Notes: a model not told the origin generated them from the letters alone. Shown: positions 25,937 to 35,323, numbered from the stretch's first letter. The stretch: DNA of 64,000 bases from GCA-2720975 sp964469565 (GCA_964469565.1 CAYXZD010000002.1:1-64000); one strand, 5' to 3'. A program made the numbers and translations.

Positions 25937-26725
25937 CTATTTGCCTTGGAAGTCTGCCTTGCGTTTCTCTAGGAATGCCGACATGCCCTCGGCCATGTCC
26001 TCGGTCTCTGACGCCTTGCCAAAAAACTCAGTTTCGAGAGCCTCGCCCTCTGCTTGGGTCATGTCCCAGCCCCTTAGAATCGCGCTGAGTCCAAACCCGA
26101 GGGCCAAGGGTCCCTTGTTGAGCATGGACTTGACCAGCTTGGCTGTACCCGCTTCGAGTTCCTCGGGTGCAAACAGACGATTGATGACGCCTACACGATG
26201 GGCCTCCTCAGCGGCGACCATATCCCCCGTCAGAATCCACTCCCGGGCCACGCCGAGTCCGGCAATGCGCGCCAAACGCTGGCTGCCGCCGTAGCCCGGA
26301 ATGATGCCCAGACTCACCTCGGGCAAACCCATGCGAGCAGTCGTTGAGGCAGTTCTCAGGGTACAAGCTAGGGCCAACTCTGATCCGCCGCCAAGCGCGA
26401 AGCCATTGATCATGGCCACCGAAGGCTTGCCAAGGTCGTCAAGTTTGCGGAACACCGACTGGCCAAAGCCTGCCAATGAGGCTGCCTCCTCCGATTTTCC
26501 CGCCACCTCTAGAAGTTCACCAATATCAGCACCGGCTACAAAGGCCTTGTCACCGCTACCCGTCACTACCAGCACACGAATCGCGTCGTCCGCCTTCACA
26601 TCATCAAGGGCAGCCCCAAGCTCCACCAGCGTCTGGTGGTTGAGGGCATTCATCTTGTCCGGACGATTGATGGTGACCCTTGCCACAGGGCCGTCTTTGT
26701 CGAGCAATAGGTTCTTGAAGTCCAC
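25937..26725 (-). CDS. Enoyl-CoA hydratase (crotonase family)
   Basis: Start is a GTG at 26725. The 262-residue protein has the oxyanion-hole motif AFVAGADIGEL, the GGGSELALACTLR segment with the first catalytic Glu, and LPEVSLGIIPGYGGSQRL with the second. These two glutamates define hydratase activity, adding water to 2-enoyl-CoA. It lies between the cytosolic cyclophilin and the thiolase in a minus-strand operon with 3-hydroxyacyl-CoA dehydrogenase, and so should supply the second step of acyl-CoA beta-oxidation. Confidence 0.9.
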   Translation of the reverse strand: MDFKNLLLDKDGPVARVTINRPDKMNALNHQTLVELGAALDDVKADDAIRVLVVTGSGDKAFVAGADIGELLEVAGKSEEAASLAGFGQSVFRKLDDLGKPSVAMINGFALGGGSELALACTLRTASTTARMGLPEVSLGIIPGYGGSQRLARIAGLGVAREWILTGDMVAAEEAHRVGVINRLFAPEELEAGTAKLVKSMLNKGPLALGFGLSAILRGWDMTQAEGEALETEFFGKASETEDMAEGMSAFLEKRKADFQGK

Positions 26726-26784
26726 GGGAATGCCTAAGTCTGGAGGGGAGGGAATCGGGGGAATCGTCGAAGGGAGTTATTCGC

Positions 26785-27297
26785 TCAGTCGTTCTCGATC
26801 ACAGTCATGGAGATCAGTTTGACGGGAGCCACGGGAGTGGACCCCTCGCCGCCGGGTTGGGTGGGAGCCCCGACAATGGCATCAAGCGCCTCAAGACCCT
26901 CCGTCAGGCGACCAAAGGCCGTGTACTGATTGTCGAGGAAGCCCGCTTCGCCGTGACAGACGAAGAATTGGCTACCCGCAGAATTGGGATCCTGAGAGCG
27001 CGCCATTGAAAGCACGCCACGCTCGTGGTGGACATCGTTGAATTCCGCATCGATCTGGTAACCAGGGCCGCCGGTGCCGGGAGGGCCCGAACCACCATCT
27101 TTGGTGTTGGGGCAACCACCCTGAATCATGAATCCGGGGATGGTGCGGTGGAAACGCGTACCGTCATAGAATCCCTCGCGAGCAAGCTTGACGAAGTTCT
27201 CCACGTGGCCGGGGGCCTTGTCGGTGAAGAACTCGACAGTCATGTCGCCGGCTTCGGTTTCGATCTTGACGGTCACATTGGCAGAGGTCTGAGTCAT
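26785..27297 (-). CDS. Cytoplasmic cyclophilin-type peptidyl-prolyl isomerase
   Basis: The 170-residue protein is a stand-alone cyclophilin without a signal peptide. The active-site stretch FHRTIPGFMIQGG and the later SQFFVCHGEAGFLDNQYTAFGR are diagnostic; the Arg, Phe and Gln of the catalytic pocket are in place. It speeds proline cis-trans isomerisation during folding. It lies between a secreted cyclophilin gene (10 bases upstream) and the enoyl-CoA hydratase gene, an unusual position inside an acyl-CoA operon. Confidence 0.92.
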   Translation of the reverse strand: MTQTSANVTVKIETEAGDMTVEFFTDKAPGHVENFVKLAREGFYDGTRFHRTIPGFMIQGGCPNTKDGGSGPPGTGGPGYQIDAEFNDVHHERGVLSMARSQDPNSAGSQFFVCHGEAGFLDNQYTAFGRLTEGLEALDAIVGAPTQPGGEGSTPVAPVKLISMTVIEND

Positions 27298-27307
27298 GGG
27301 AGTGTGT

Positions 27308-28309
27308 TTACTTTTCGGTATCGGAGTTGTTTGTGTTGGCCTTTGGGGCCTCGATCACAAGAATTCGTCGTATCTGCTGCCGCTCTCGCGGCCTGTGGGT
27401 GCGGGGGTCGCGCGGATTGAAGCCCTGCTTGACGCTGTCGACCACCGACTCGACTACGTCAAGGCCCGTGAGGACCTTGCCGAAGGCTGTGTATTTGCCG
27501 TCGAGGCTTGGGTACACGGCGTGCATCACAAAGAACTCGCTGGTCGCTGAGTCAAAAGCAGGGATGGTCTTGCCACTCGCATCCTTGGTGTCCATTCCCA
27601 TGCGCGCCATGGAGAGTACGCCGGGCACATGGCGATGCTTGTTGAACTCATTTTTCATGGTACGCGGGGCAGGACGGCCGGGGCCGGCACTGCCACCCTG
27701 AATCATGAAGCCGGGCACAACTCGGTGGAATTGGTTGTCGTCATAGAAGCCCGAGTAGGCAAGGTCTAGGAAGTTACGAGCATGATTGGGCGCGACGTCG
27801 GACCAAAGCTCGGCCCGCATGCGCCCATGCTGGGTGAGCATGACCACTTGATAGCCTTTCAATTCAGCGAGGGGCATTTCCATGAAATCCAGCCCTTCGG
27901 ACGCCGTGCGCATCACACTCACGGCCTGGTTTTGGTCTTCGGCCGGCAAGTACTTGAGCGTAAAGCCGTCGCGTGCGCCTGCTCCGCTTTCCCGCAGCCC
28001 CGAGTCGAGGGCCTGACCCAAATTCAAAGTCATTGACAGGCTCATGCCCGCCTGGAGGGGCAATTCACCCTTGGCCCGTCGGCCACCCAGTGCAGTCTTC
28101 CTGACACCAAAGGCCGCCGGGGTGAGGGCCCAGGAAGGAATGGTGGCATCGGCCTCGATAGATGCCTGCACATTGACGGTCACTACGTAGTCTTCCCCTG
28201 CAATGAACATGTCTGGCATGTCCACCGAATACGTCAAGGTCGCATCGGGCTCTTGGACCTCAACTGGACTCACCAGCAGGGCCAGGCAAAGCATGACTTG
28301 ATCGATCAC
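27308..28309 (-). CDS. Secreted cyclophilin with an added N-terminal beta domain
   Basis: Start is a GTG at 28309 that overlaps the preceding gene's TGA by four bases (GTGA). The 333-residue protein begins with a short signal peptide (MLCLALLVSPVEVQ; an alternative internal Met), then about 150 residues of unassigned beta-rich domain, then a cyclophilin domain from about residue 155 (FHRVVPGFMIQGG ... KYTAFGKVLTGLD). It likely folds periplasmic proteins. Compared with its neighbour it carries insertions around the active site and a long N-terminal extension. The neighbours are 3-hydroxyacyl-CoA dehydrogenase upstream and the cytoplasmic cyclophilin downstream. Confidence 0.85.
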   Translation of the reverse strand: MIDQVMLCLALLVSPVEVQEPDATLTYSVDMPDMFIAGEDYVVTVNVQASIEADATIPSWALTPAAFGVRKTALGGRRAKGELPLQAGMSLSMTLNLGQALDSGLRESGAGARDGFTLKYLPAEDQNQAVSVMRTASEGLDFMEMPLAELKGYQVVMLTQHGRMRAELWSDVAPNHARNFLDLAYSGFYDDNQFHRVVPGFMIQGGSAGPGRPAPRTMKNEFNKHRHVPGVLSMARMGMDTKDASGKTIPAFDSATSEFFVMHAVYPSLDGKYTAFGKVLTGLDVVESVVDSVKQGFNPRDPRTHRPRERQQIRRILVIEAPKANTNNSDTEK

Positions 28310-29199
28310 GACTTCTTATCCCCTTCCCAGACGTAGTAGCCCTCGCCACTCTTGCGGCCCAGCTTACCCTCGGCCACCTTGCTGCGCAGGCTGGCGGGCA
28401 CTGAGAAGGCTGGCTCATTGGGATACCGCTCCGTCCAACCCTCCAGGATGAAAAGGGTGGTGTCTAGGCCCACGTAGTCCGTCAGGGTGAGGGGACCCAT
28501 GGGGTAGCCACAGCCAAACTGCATCGCCGCATCAATATCTTCCTTGCTCGCGTCTCCACGATCGAGCATTTCAATGGCCTGCACCATGTAGGGCACCAAC
28601 AAGCGATTCACAACGAATCCTGGGGTGTCCTTGCAGGAGACCGGAGTCTTGCCGCAAGCCATCCCAAACGCCCGGGCTGCATCGTAAACACCAGCATCAG
28701 TGTCATCCGTTCGAACGACTTCGACCAAGCGCATCAACTGCACTGGGTTGAAGAAGTGCAAGCCCACAAAGCGGTCTTTGCGGCCCGATACGGCGGCCAT
28801 CTCGCCCACCGGGAACGAAGATGTGTTTGAGGCGAAGATCGTCTCGGGCTTACACAAGGCGCCCAGTTCCTCAAACAGCCCTTTCTTGGCATCGAGGTTT
28901 TCGACGATGGCTTCGACAACGAGGTCGCAGTCTGCCAGATCAGCCTTGTCTGTACTCGGGGTGATCAGCGCGCGGGTTTTCGACACCCAAGCCTCGGCCT
29001 CGTCGGCGCTCATCTTGCCTTTGTCCACGTTGCGGGAACCGAGCTTCGCTAGACTTTTCTCAATGCGACCCATGCCCTTGTCGAGCGCACCCTGATCCAT
29101 TTCAAAAGCAATGACCTGACATCCACCTTGGGCGGCCACTTGCACGATTCCATGGCCCATAAGGCCGCAACCGACGACTCCGACTTTCTTGATTTCCAT
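28306..29199 (-). CDS. 3-hydroxyacyl-CoA (3-hydroxybutyryl-CoA) dehydrogenase
   Basis: The 297-residue protein has the NAD loop VGVVGCGLMGHGIVQVAA, the linker FASNTSSFPVGEMA, the catalytic region GLHFFNPVQLMRLVEVV, and the C-terminal PGFVVNRLLVPYM and GPLTLTDYVGLDT motifs. His in FFNPV and the Glu in the ELVE/EVV segment are the usual catalytic pair. It oxidises 3-hydroxyacyl-CoA with NAD+. It is translated from the same operon as the thiolases and hydratase, completing three of four beta-oxidation steps here. A second copy occurs at 45.4-46.3 kb. Confidence 0.92.
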   Translation of the reverse strand: MEIKKVGVVGCGLMGHGIVQVAAQGGCQVIAFEMDQGALDKGMGRIEKSLAKLGSRNVDKGKMSADEAEAWVSKTRALITPSTDKADLADCDLVVEAIVENLDAKKGLFEELGALCKPETIFASNTSSFPVGEMAAVSGRKDRFVGLHFFNPVQLMRLVEVVRTDDTDAGVYDAARAFGMACGKTPVSCKDTPGFVVNRLLVPYMVQAIEMLDRGDASKEDIDAAMQFGCGYPMGPLTLTDYVGLDTTLFILEGWTERYPNEPAFSVPASLRSKVAEGKLGRKSGEGYYVWEGDKKS

Positions 29200-29259
29200 A
29201 GGACTGGGTACTGAGGGGGTACGGGTGTGTTGAATGAGTAACGGGTGATCAGGCGTTGA

Positions 29260-30498
29260 TTAGAGTGGGGGCCCACCGGTGAAAGGCTGCCGATGGAAGG
29301 CCGCCGCGAGGCCCATGCCCCCCGAGATGCACAGGCTGGCAAGCCCGTGGTTGGCGTCACGGCGGGCGAGCTCGTGCAGAAGTGTCACTACGATGCGCGC
29401 ACCCGTAGCACCAATGGGGTGGCCGAGGGCGATGGCCCCGCCGTTGGGATTGAGGCGCTCAGCATCGAAACCCAATTCGCGCTGGCAAGCGATGACCTGA
29501 GCCGCGAAGGCCTCGTTCAGTTCGATCAGATCGTAGCAATCAATGCTCAGGCCATTGAGGCTTTGAAGGCCCGCAAATGCGGGCACCGGCCCCAGACCCA
29601 TCACGTCCGCCTCAACACCGCCAGCTGCGATGCCCCCAACGAAGGCAAGGGGTTCAAGTCCAAGCTCCTCGGCACTGGAAGCACGCATGAGCAGCAAGGC
29701 AGCCGCTCCGTCGGTGATTCCTGAGGCGTTGCCTGGGGTGACAGTCCCCTCGTCGGCGAAGACCGCAGGGAGCTTGGCAAGACGGGCCATATCGGTGTCG
29801 GGCCGCATGTGCTCATCGGCCGCCACCGTGATCGTCTCCTTGCGGCCTACGACTTCCACAGGGCTCAGCTCCGCGTCAAAGCGACCGGCCTTGGCGGCTT
29901 CGCCAGCCTTGACCTGGGAGTGCATCGCGAATTGATCCTGCTCTTCCCGGGTAATTGAGTATTGGCCCGCCAGTTTCTCCGCCGTTGCTCCCATGAGCAT
30001 GTTGGAAATGGGGCAATGAAAGCCATCCTGGTACATGGCATCCACGACCTTGGCGTGACCCAAGCGATAACCGGTTCGCATCTTCGGTAGGAAGAACGGG
30101 AGTCCGCTCATACTCTCCACCCCGCCGGCGACCGCAACATCGCAGCGCCCGAGCTGAATCGAATCCACAGCAAACTGAATCGACTTGAGTCCGCTGCCAC
30201 AGGCCATGTTGACCGTGGTCGCAGTGGTGGCCACTGGGATTCCCGCGCGCACAGCAATCTGGCGTGCTACGTTGGGTCCGCCGCCCGCCTGACGCCCGTT
30301 CCCGATAAACACCTCGCCCACCAGGTCCGGCTCGATTCCGCTACGAGCCAGCAGATCACCCACGACCGAAGCACCCAAGTCTGCCGCCGACAGGTCCGCA
30401 AAGGACCCAAGGTAGCGCCCAATCGGAGTGCGCAGGGCATGGGTAATCACCACGGGATCTAGGATTCCGCGGAGCTTGTGTGTGGCAGTGCTTGGCAT
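29260..30498 (-). CDS. Acetyl-CoA acyltransferase (thiolase), first gene of the acyl-CoA operon
   Basis: The ATG at 30498 gives 412 residues; the longer frame to 30621 adds a proline-rich leader and is rejected. Active-site boxes are NMACGSGLKSI (Cys), NPNGGAIALGHPIGATG (His) and LASLCISGGMG (Cys). The enzyme condenses or cleaves acyl-CoA at the beta carbon. It is the promoter-proximal gene of the minus-strand operon that continues through 3-hydroxyacyl-CoA dehydrogenase, two cyclophilins, hydratase and a second thiolase. A palindromic element lies 125 bases upstream. Confidence 0.9.
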   Translation of the reverse strand: MPSTATHKLRGILDPVVITHALRTPIGRYLGSFADLSAADLGASVVGDLLARSGIEPDLVGEVFIGNGRQAGGGPNVARQIAVRAGIPVATTATTVNMACGSGLKSIQFAVDSIQLGRCDVAVAGGVESMSGLPFFLPKMRTGYRLGHAKVVDAMYQDGFHCPISNMLMGATAEKLAGQYSITREEQDQFAMHSQVKAGEAAKAGRFDAELSPVEVVGRKETITVAADEHMRPDTDMARLAKLPAVFADEGTVTPGNASGITDGAAALLLMRASSAEELGLEPLAFVGGIAAGGVEADVMGLGPVPAFAGLQSLNGLSIDCYDLIELNEAFAAQVIACQRELGFDAERLNPNGGAIALGHPIGATGARIVVTLLHELARRDANHGLASLCISGGMGLAAAFHRQPFTGGPPL

Positions 30499-30907
30499 GG
30501 TGTCGAACGGACGCAATTCTCGTGGGGTGCCCTGGGCACCCCGACTGGCCGCACCACCCGCGCTGGGATGGAGCCCAATTCCGGGGGTGGGGGGCGGCCC
30601 AGTGAGGGGGCCAACCCACACGTTGGGCCAGGGCCCAACCGTGGTTTTGGGCCAACTAGGATAGTGTCGTGAAGGCCCGCTATCAAGGCACCCAGGGCGC
30701 TTCTAGAGGGGGGTACAAAGGCGCAGATAACATGCAGACTGAGGGGCGAGGAGCCGCCCTACTCCGATGAAAGGGTGGCGGTGGACAGGCCCGCATCCTG
30801 GGGCATTCTCCCTGGTCCATCGCCATCACCCCCGAGCGTGTAGCCCTGTGACCTGCGCGAATCCGCACTCCTGATCGAGGGCGCAATGGCATAATAAGGG
30901 GGCACCC
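30499..30907. promoter_or_regulatory. 409-base divergent region with a GTTGGGCC/GGCCCAAC operator-like cluster
   Basis: This stretch separates the thiolase operon (minus) from the SirB1-like gene (plus) and should hold both promoters. It contains a perfect 8-2-8 palindrome GTTGGGCC-AG-GGCCCAAC at 30622-30639, flanked by two more GGGCCAAC copies at 30608-30615 and 30649-30656. A good ribosome site (AAGGGGG) precedes the plus-strand ATG at 30908. No gene is visible in it. Confidence 0.6.
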
Positions 30908-31804
30908 ATGGCCCCAACTCCCCACCCCCCTATTCCGAACACATTCGCCCATGGCCGAGCCCAGACTCAGGCGGCCCAAAGGGAGCACCTGCGCCGGCTG
31001 ATCGACCTGCTCCAAGATGACAGCGCCGTGGTGCAGCGTCAGGTTCGCGATGAACTGAAGAGACTGGACAGGAGCGCCCTACCGGCCCTCCATAGGGCAG
31101 CGCAGTGTGGGCCCGCAAGGCAAAGTGCTCGCGCCCGTCAATTTCTGCTGCGGCGGTCTCGGTCCCTGCAAGTGCGCCGCCTCCTGCGGTACGCCGCTCG
31201 CGGACACCACGACTTGGAGACTGCGCTCTTCCTACTAGAGGGGCATGCAACCCCCCAGGCAGACACCCGGCCCCACCGCAAACTGTTGGACCTGTTCGGG
31301 ACCGAGCTCGCGAACCGCGTGGCCCAGTTGCCTGCCGGATCGAAACGCGTCGCCGCCCTCGTGCAATACCTGAGCGCAGAGATCGGGTTCGCCGGAAGTG
31401 AGCGGGATTTCCACCACCCTTCAAATATCTACCTCTCGGGCGCTCTCAACTGCCGCCAAGGAATGCCCCTGACCCTGTGCGCCATCTACTCAGCGGTCGC
31501 CCGACGTGCAGGCATGCGCTCCGGGCTGCTACCGCTACCAGGGCACGTGCTTCTCAGCATCACCGAGGGAGGTCGTCGGTATATTGTCGACCCGTTTCAT
31601 GGGGGCAAGTTACTCAGCAAGGCCCACTGCGCTGGATATCTAGCCGCCCACGAACTGCCCTATTCCGACGAGTACATGCGCGAGGCTTCGGACACGGACA
31701 TGTTCAGACGGCATATTCACAATCTGATGAGCAGCCTGCGTGAACGCAGGCGCTTGAGCGAGTACCGCGAACTGGCCCTAGTGGCGCAGGTGCTAGATCG
31801 CTAA
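30908..31804 (+). CDS. SirB1/transglutaminase-like family protein
   Basis: The 298-residue protein starts after a strong AAGGGGG box. Its N-terminal 90 residues are helical (HEAT-like). The middle has the SirB1 family pattern: SNIYLSGALNCRQGMPLTL, then AIYSAVARRAGMRSG and LPLPGHVLLS, and DPFHGGKLLS. These match the inactive-transglutaminase fold found in SirB1 proteins, often fused to TPR helices. No function is assigned to the family with certainty. It is separate from its neighbours. Confidence 0.8.
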   Translation: MAPTPHPPIPNTFAHGRAQTQAAQREHLRRLIDLLQDDSAVVQRQVRDELKRLDRSALPALHRAAQCGPARQSARARQFLLRRSRSLQVRRLLRYAARGHHDLETALFLLEGHATPQADTRPHRKLLDLFGTELANRVAQLPAGSKRVAALVQYLSAEIGFAGSERDFHHPSNIYLSGALNCRQGMPLTLCAIYSAVARRAGMRSGLLPLPGHVLLSITEGGRRYIVDPFHGGKLLSKAHCAGYLAAHELPYSDEYMREASDTDMFRRHIHNLMSSLRERRRLSEYRELALVAQVLDR

Positions 31805-31816
31805 TCGCAGTGCGGT

Positions 31817-33436
31817 TCAGCGAAAAGTGACCGACAGTGCTTCACTGAAACCCGAAGCAGCACCACCCGGATTGCGATGCCAATACTGAAAGTTCCATGT
31901 CTCGCCAGAATTGATCACCGCACCACCCGAATTGGGAATCCCGAATCCCGGTCCCCCCGAGAGGGAGTTAGAGATGTCGGTGCTGTAACCCCCAGCACCA
32001 GTAATCGCGCCGAGGTCCTTGGTGTAACGCTTCAGGGTCCCCCCTACGAGACACAGGTCTCCAAGGGCACCGGCTGGATTGGTAACGATGCCGGCTCCCG
32101 AACCCACCAGCAGATAGGTGAACTGTCCGACCGGCCCACCGCCTAGGTCAAGGGTGATGGGAACCGATAGATCGCACCCCGAAGCACTCAGAGTCGCCGT
32201 GTTGTTCGGGCTTGATCCAGACGCCTGGCAATATTGAATCGAACACGAGCCTAGGTCGATCAAGTAGGCCGCACCTGCATCCACGCCTCCGTCGTCCTCT
32301 TGAACAGCCCCAACCAAGAGGGTGTCACCATCCAATGAGACGTGATTGCCGAACAGGTCCCCCTGTTCCTTGTCCGATGCTTGCACTTTGAATTCCTGCT
32401 GTCCCGACAAGCGATTGAGCACATAGACCGCACCCGTGTCGTTCTGGCTCGAGTTCTGATACGGCGCACCCACCACAAGGCGATTGCCTTCTAGGTCCAG
32501 GCTGAACCCAAAGGCGTCATAGGAGCCCGGCTCGGGGGAGAGGTGCTTGGCCGTCTCGTTTCCCGCAGCCACGTCGAAAAGATAGACCGCCCCTGAATCC
32601 ACGATTCCCCCGCCATCGTGCATGTGGGCGCCCACGGCTGCCACTCCATTGTCCAATGCAACACGCCAACCAAAGCGGTCGTTTGAACCCCCGTCATTCG
32701 GTGTGAGCTTATGAACCTGCAGTCCCGTGACACCATCAAAGATGTAGGTTGCGCCCATCCTCACGCCACTTGTTCGATCTAGGGGAGCCCCAACGAGAAC
32801 CTTGTTATCCTCAATCGCCACACTCCATCCCAAAGAATCCGACTTGTTCGCATCATCCGCCACGAGGCTGTGAATCTGGATCATCATACCCCAATGAAAA
32901 ATGAACGCCTCGCCCGCATCGACGACGGCCGTGTCCCGACCATAGGCGCTGACTGCCGCAAAGTAGCCGTCGAGGTCTACACTCGCTCCAAAACGGCCGC
33001 CTGATTCTAAGGTCCCCGGTTGCAGCCGGCCAATTTCCAGGCCCGTACTTACGTCGAACAGGTATGCCAGTCCGTTATCAGGAACACCGTCCACAGCATG
33101 ATGAGGGGCACCCACAAGCAAGATTCCGTTTTCTAGGGCGAGGCTGAATCCAAACATATCCCCAGCCGCCCCGTCGCTTGGGGCCAGCTCATAGAGTTCT
33201 TGACCCGTGGCCGAATCGAAGACATAGACCGCGCCTGTCTGAATGCCATTGACAATCGCATTGCGCGCACCCACCACGGTGAGAGGACCGTCGAGTTCCA
33301 CGGCATAACCGAACGCCTCTGCAGGTTGAGCGCCAGAAGCGACGAGTTTTGAGGATTGAGTCTGAGCCAAGGCACTTGAGCAGGTGATACCCAAAGCGAG
33401 GGTCAATTGGATGGTGGGGAACGGAAGGAACTGCAT
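31817..33436 (-). CDS. Secreted FG-GAP repeat protein with planctomycete C-terminal module (copy 1)
   Basis: The 539-residue protein has a signal peptide (about residues 1-24, ending SSALAQ). About seven FG-GAP-type beta-propeller repeats follow, each with the core FGxSxxLDGxxLxVGAPxxD and GAVYVFD; these resemble integrin alpha-chain repeats and bind Ca2+ or carbohydrates in known members. The last 130 residues form a separate domain ending in NFQYWHRNPGG and GFSEALSVTF, also present in the next gene. It is likely displayed on, or released from, the cell surface; the C-terminal module may be a sorting signal, which is inferred. It is one of two tandem paralogues. Confidence 0.85.
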   Translation of the reverse strand: MQFLPFPTIQLTLALGITCSSALAQTQSSKLVASGAQPAEAFGYAVELDGPLTVVGARNAIVNGIQTGAVYVFDSATGQELYELAPSDGAAGDMFGFSLALENGILLVGAPHHAVDGVPDNGLAYLFDVSTGLEIGRLQPGTLESGGRFGASVDLDGYFAAVSAYGRDTAVVDAGEAFIFHWGMMIQIHSLVADDANKSDSLGWSVAIEDNKVLVGAPLDRTSGVRMGATYIFDGVTGLQVHKLTPNDGGSNDRFGWRVALDNGVAAVGAHMHDGGGIVDSGAVYLFDVAAGNETAKHLSPEPGSYDAFGFSLDLEGNRLVVGAPYQNSSQNDTGAVYVLNRLSGQQEFKVQASDKEQGDLFGNHVSLDGDTLLVGAVQEDDGGVDAGAAYLIDLGSCSIQYCQASGSSPNNTATLSASGCDLSVPITLDLGGGPVGQFTYLLVGSGAGIVTNPAGALGDLCLVGGTLKRYTKDLGAITGAGGYSTDISNSLSGGPGFGIPNSGGAVINSGETWNFQYWHRNPGGAASGFSEALSVTFR

Positions 33437-33635
33437 GGGCTAGAATTCTCGACGGGCCGGGGGCAAGGCAGTTCTAGCGGGGATGCCAGGGAGGCTGTTG
33501 AGCCGAGCCTCAAGTGAGACAAAGCCCCTCCTAGAACGGACCGCACAATTCTATTTGTGCTGCTCTCCTCCAGACCCCTCAGTGCAGTTCTTCCCAAAGT
33601 GAGGCGCGTCATCCCGCTCGCTGCCCTCAAATTGA

Positions 33636-33681
33636 GAATCGCCCCCCTCCATCGCAGCGTGTGCGGGGAGGGGGGCGATTC
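33636..33681 (-). terminator. Strong hairpin between the two FG-GAP genes
   Basis: A perfect 15-bp stem (33636-33650 with 33667-33681) with a 16-base loop lies 34 bases after the stop codon of the second FG-GAP gene. The sequence that follows on the minus strand, TCAATTTG, is only weakly T-rich. It probably ends transcription of the 33.7-35.3 kb gene. Confidence 0.65.
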
Positions 33682-33715
33682 CCTATGGGCATCTCGCCGA
33701 TTGGCGAGCACCCTT

Positions 33716-35323
33716 CTACTTGAAGGTCACGGAGACGGCTTCACTGAATCCCGAAAGGGCTCCGCCGGAGTTGCGGTGCCAGTATTGGAAGTTCCAGGTT
33801 TCGCCTGCCATGATCGACGCACCGCCCGAGCTAGGAATTCCGAAGCCAGGACCACCGGTCACGGAGTTGGAGATATCCGTACTGAAGGTCCCGCCGGCGC
33901 CGATGGCACCGAGGTCCTTGCTGTAGCGGCTCAAGGTACCACCCACAAGGCACAGGTCGCCCAGAGCGCCAGCGGGATCAGTGACCACGCCCATTCCCGA
34001 GCCAATCAACAAGTAAGTGAACTGGCCCGCAGGAGCGCCGGTCATGGTCAGAGTGATCGGCATGGACAGGTCGTAGCCCGACGCCTCCAGCATGCTTGTG
34101 TTGTTCACACTGCCGTCAGCGACCGTGCAGAACTTGGAGACACCACCGGCAAGGTCGATCTGGTAAGCCGCACCAGCATTGAGAGCGCCATCATCGTCGT
34201 AGACTGACCCCACCAGAAGCGTGTCCCCGTCGAGGCGCACACTAGACCCATAGAGGTCACTCATGGAGGCATCCGAGGCCATCAGCTTGAATTCCTCATT
34301 GCCTGTGGCCACATCAAGTACATACACGGCACCCGCATTGATTGTAGCGGTGTCGTTGTAGGGCGCACTGGCCACAATGTGGGAACCGTCGAGATCCACA
34401 CAATAACCGAACTCATCGTTCGCAGACTTGACCGTCGCAGTGAACTTGTTCAATTGCATTCCTGTGGATGCATCAAACGTGTACACAGCACCCGCATCAA
34501 GATAGCCGATAATGTCGTGCTTGTGGGCACTGACGAGGGCCGTGTCGTTCTCTAGGTCCAGTTTCCACCCGAAGCGATCCCCGCCGGCGAGGTCAGTGGA
34601 GGTGAGCTTGTGGAGCTCGGCACCTGTGTTGGCATCAAAAATATAGGCGGCCCCTGAATCAGGTCCGGCTGCGTCAGCGAGGTCGGCACCCACGAGCACC
34701 TTGCCCGAGTCGATGGCGATGGTCCAGCCCAGATTGTCACCCGCCACGCCGTCTGAGGCAGTCAGAGCAAAGAGTTCAGTGTTTGTCGTCCAATCGTAGA
34801 CGAAGGCCTCTCCTGAATCGGTACCCAGGGGGTCCCGGGTGAAGGCGCCCACGGCTGCCTGGTTGCCGTCAATATCCACGCTAATCCCAAAGTGACCCAT
34901 CATGACCATGGTGGATGGAACTAGGCGACCAATCTCCATTCCAGTGCTCAGATCGTAGACGTAGGCCGAGCCCACCATGTTCATCCCCATCACATCGTGG
35001 TGAGGGGAGCCAATGATGGCGATACCGTTTTCCACAGCGAGGCTGAACCCGAATTTATCACCAGAGCCCCCGTCCACCGGGGTGATCTTGTAGAGCTCGG
35101 CGCCGCTCGTGGTGTCGTAGACATAGACAGCACCCATGTCGACACCGCCGACAACGGCATTGCGGGCACCCACGAGTGCGTACTGGCCGTCGGCATCCAC
35201 CGCATGGCCAAATGCATCAGACATGGCGGCGTCCGAGGCGACAAATTTAAAAGTCTCTGATTGAGCCGCACACAAGCTGGTCGTCAACATCGTGAGGGCT
35301 GAAAGGCGAAGGAGGGAATTCAT
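33716..35323 (-). CDS. Secreted FG-GAP repeat protein with planctomycete C-terminal module (copy 2)
   Basis: The 535-residue protein is a paralogue of the preceding one: signal peptide to about residue 20 (TSLCAAQ), about seven FG-GAP repeats and the same 130-residue C-terminal module (FQYWHRNSGGALSGFSEAVSVTF). Repeats share the same order, so the pair arose by duplication of a whole gene. It differs in many loop residues, including a run of Met-rich motifs (GMNMVGS, MVMMGHFG). Its promoter should lie in 35324-35683. Function is unknown; surface adhesion or binding is plausible from the fold. Confidence 0.85.
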   Translation of the reverse strand: MNSLLRLSALTMLTTSLCAAQSETFKFVASDAAMSDAFGHAVDADGQYALVGARNAVVGGVDMGAVYVYDTTSGAELYKITPVDGGSGDKFGFSLAVENGIAIIGSPHHDVMGMNMVGSAYVYDLSTGMEIGRLVPSTMVMMGHFGISVDIDGNQAAVGAFTRDPLGTDSGEAFVYDWTTNTELFALTASDGVAGDNLGWTIAIDSGKVLVGADLADAAGPDSGAAYIFDANTGAELHKLTSTDLAGGDRFGWKLDLENDTALVSAHKHDIIGYLDAGAVYTFDASTGMQLNKFTATVKSANDEFGYCVDLDGSHIVASAPYNDTATINAGAVYVLDVATGNEEFKLMASDASMSDLYGSSVRLDGDTLLVGSVYDDDGALNAGAAYQIDLAGGVSKFCTVADGSVNNTSMLEASGYDLSMPITLTMTGAPAGQFTYLLIGSGMGVVTDPAGALGDLCLVGGTLSRYSKDLGAIGAGGTFSTDISNSVTGGPGFGIPSSGGASIMAGETWNFQYWHRNSGGALSGFSEAVSVTFK

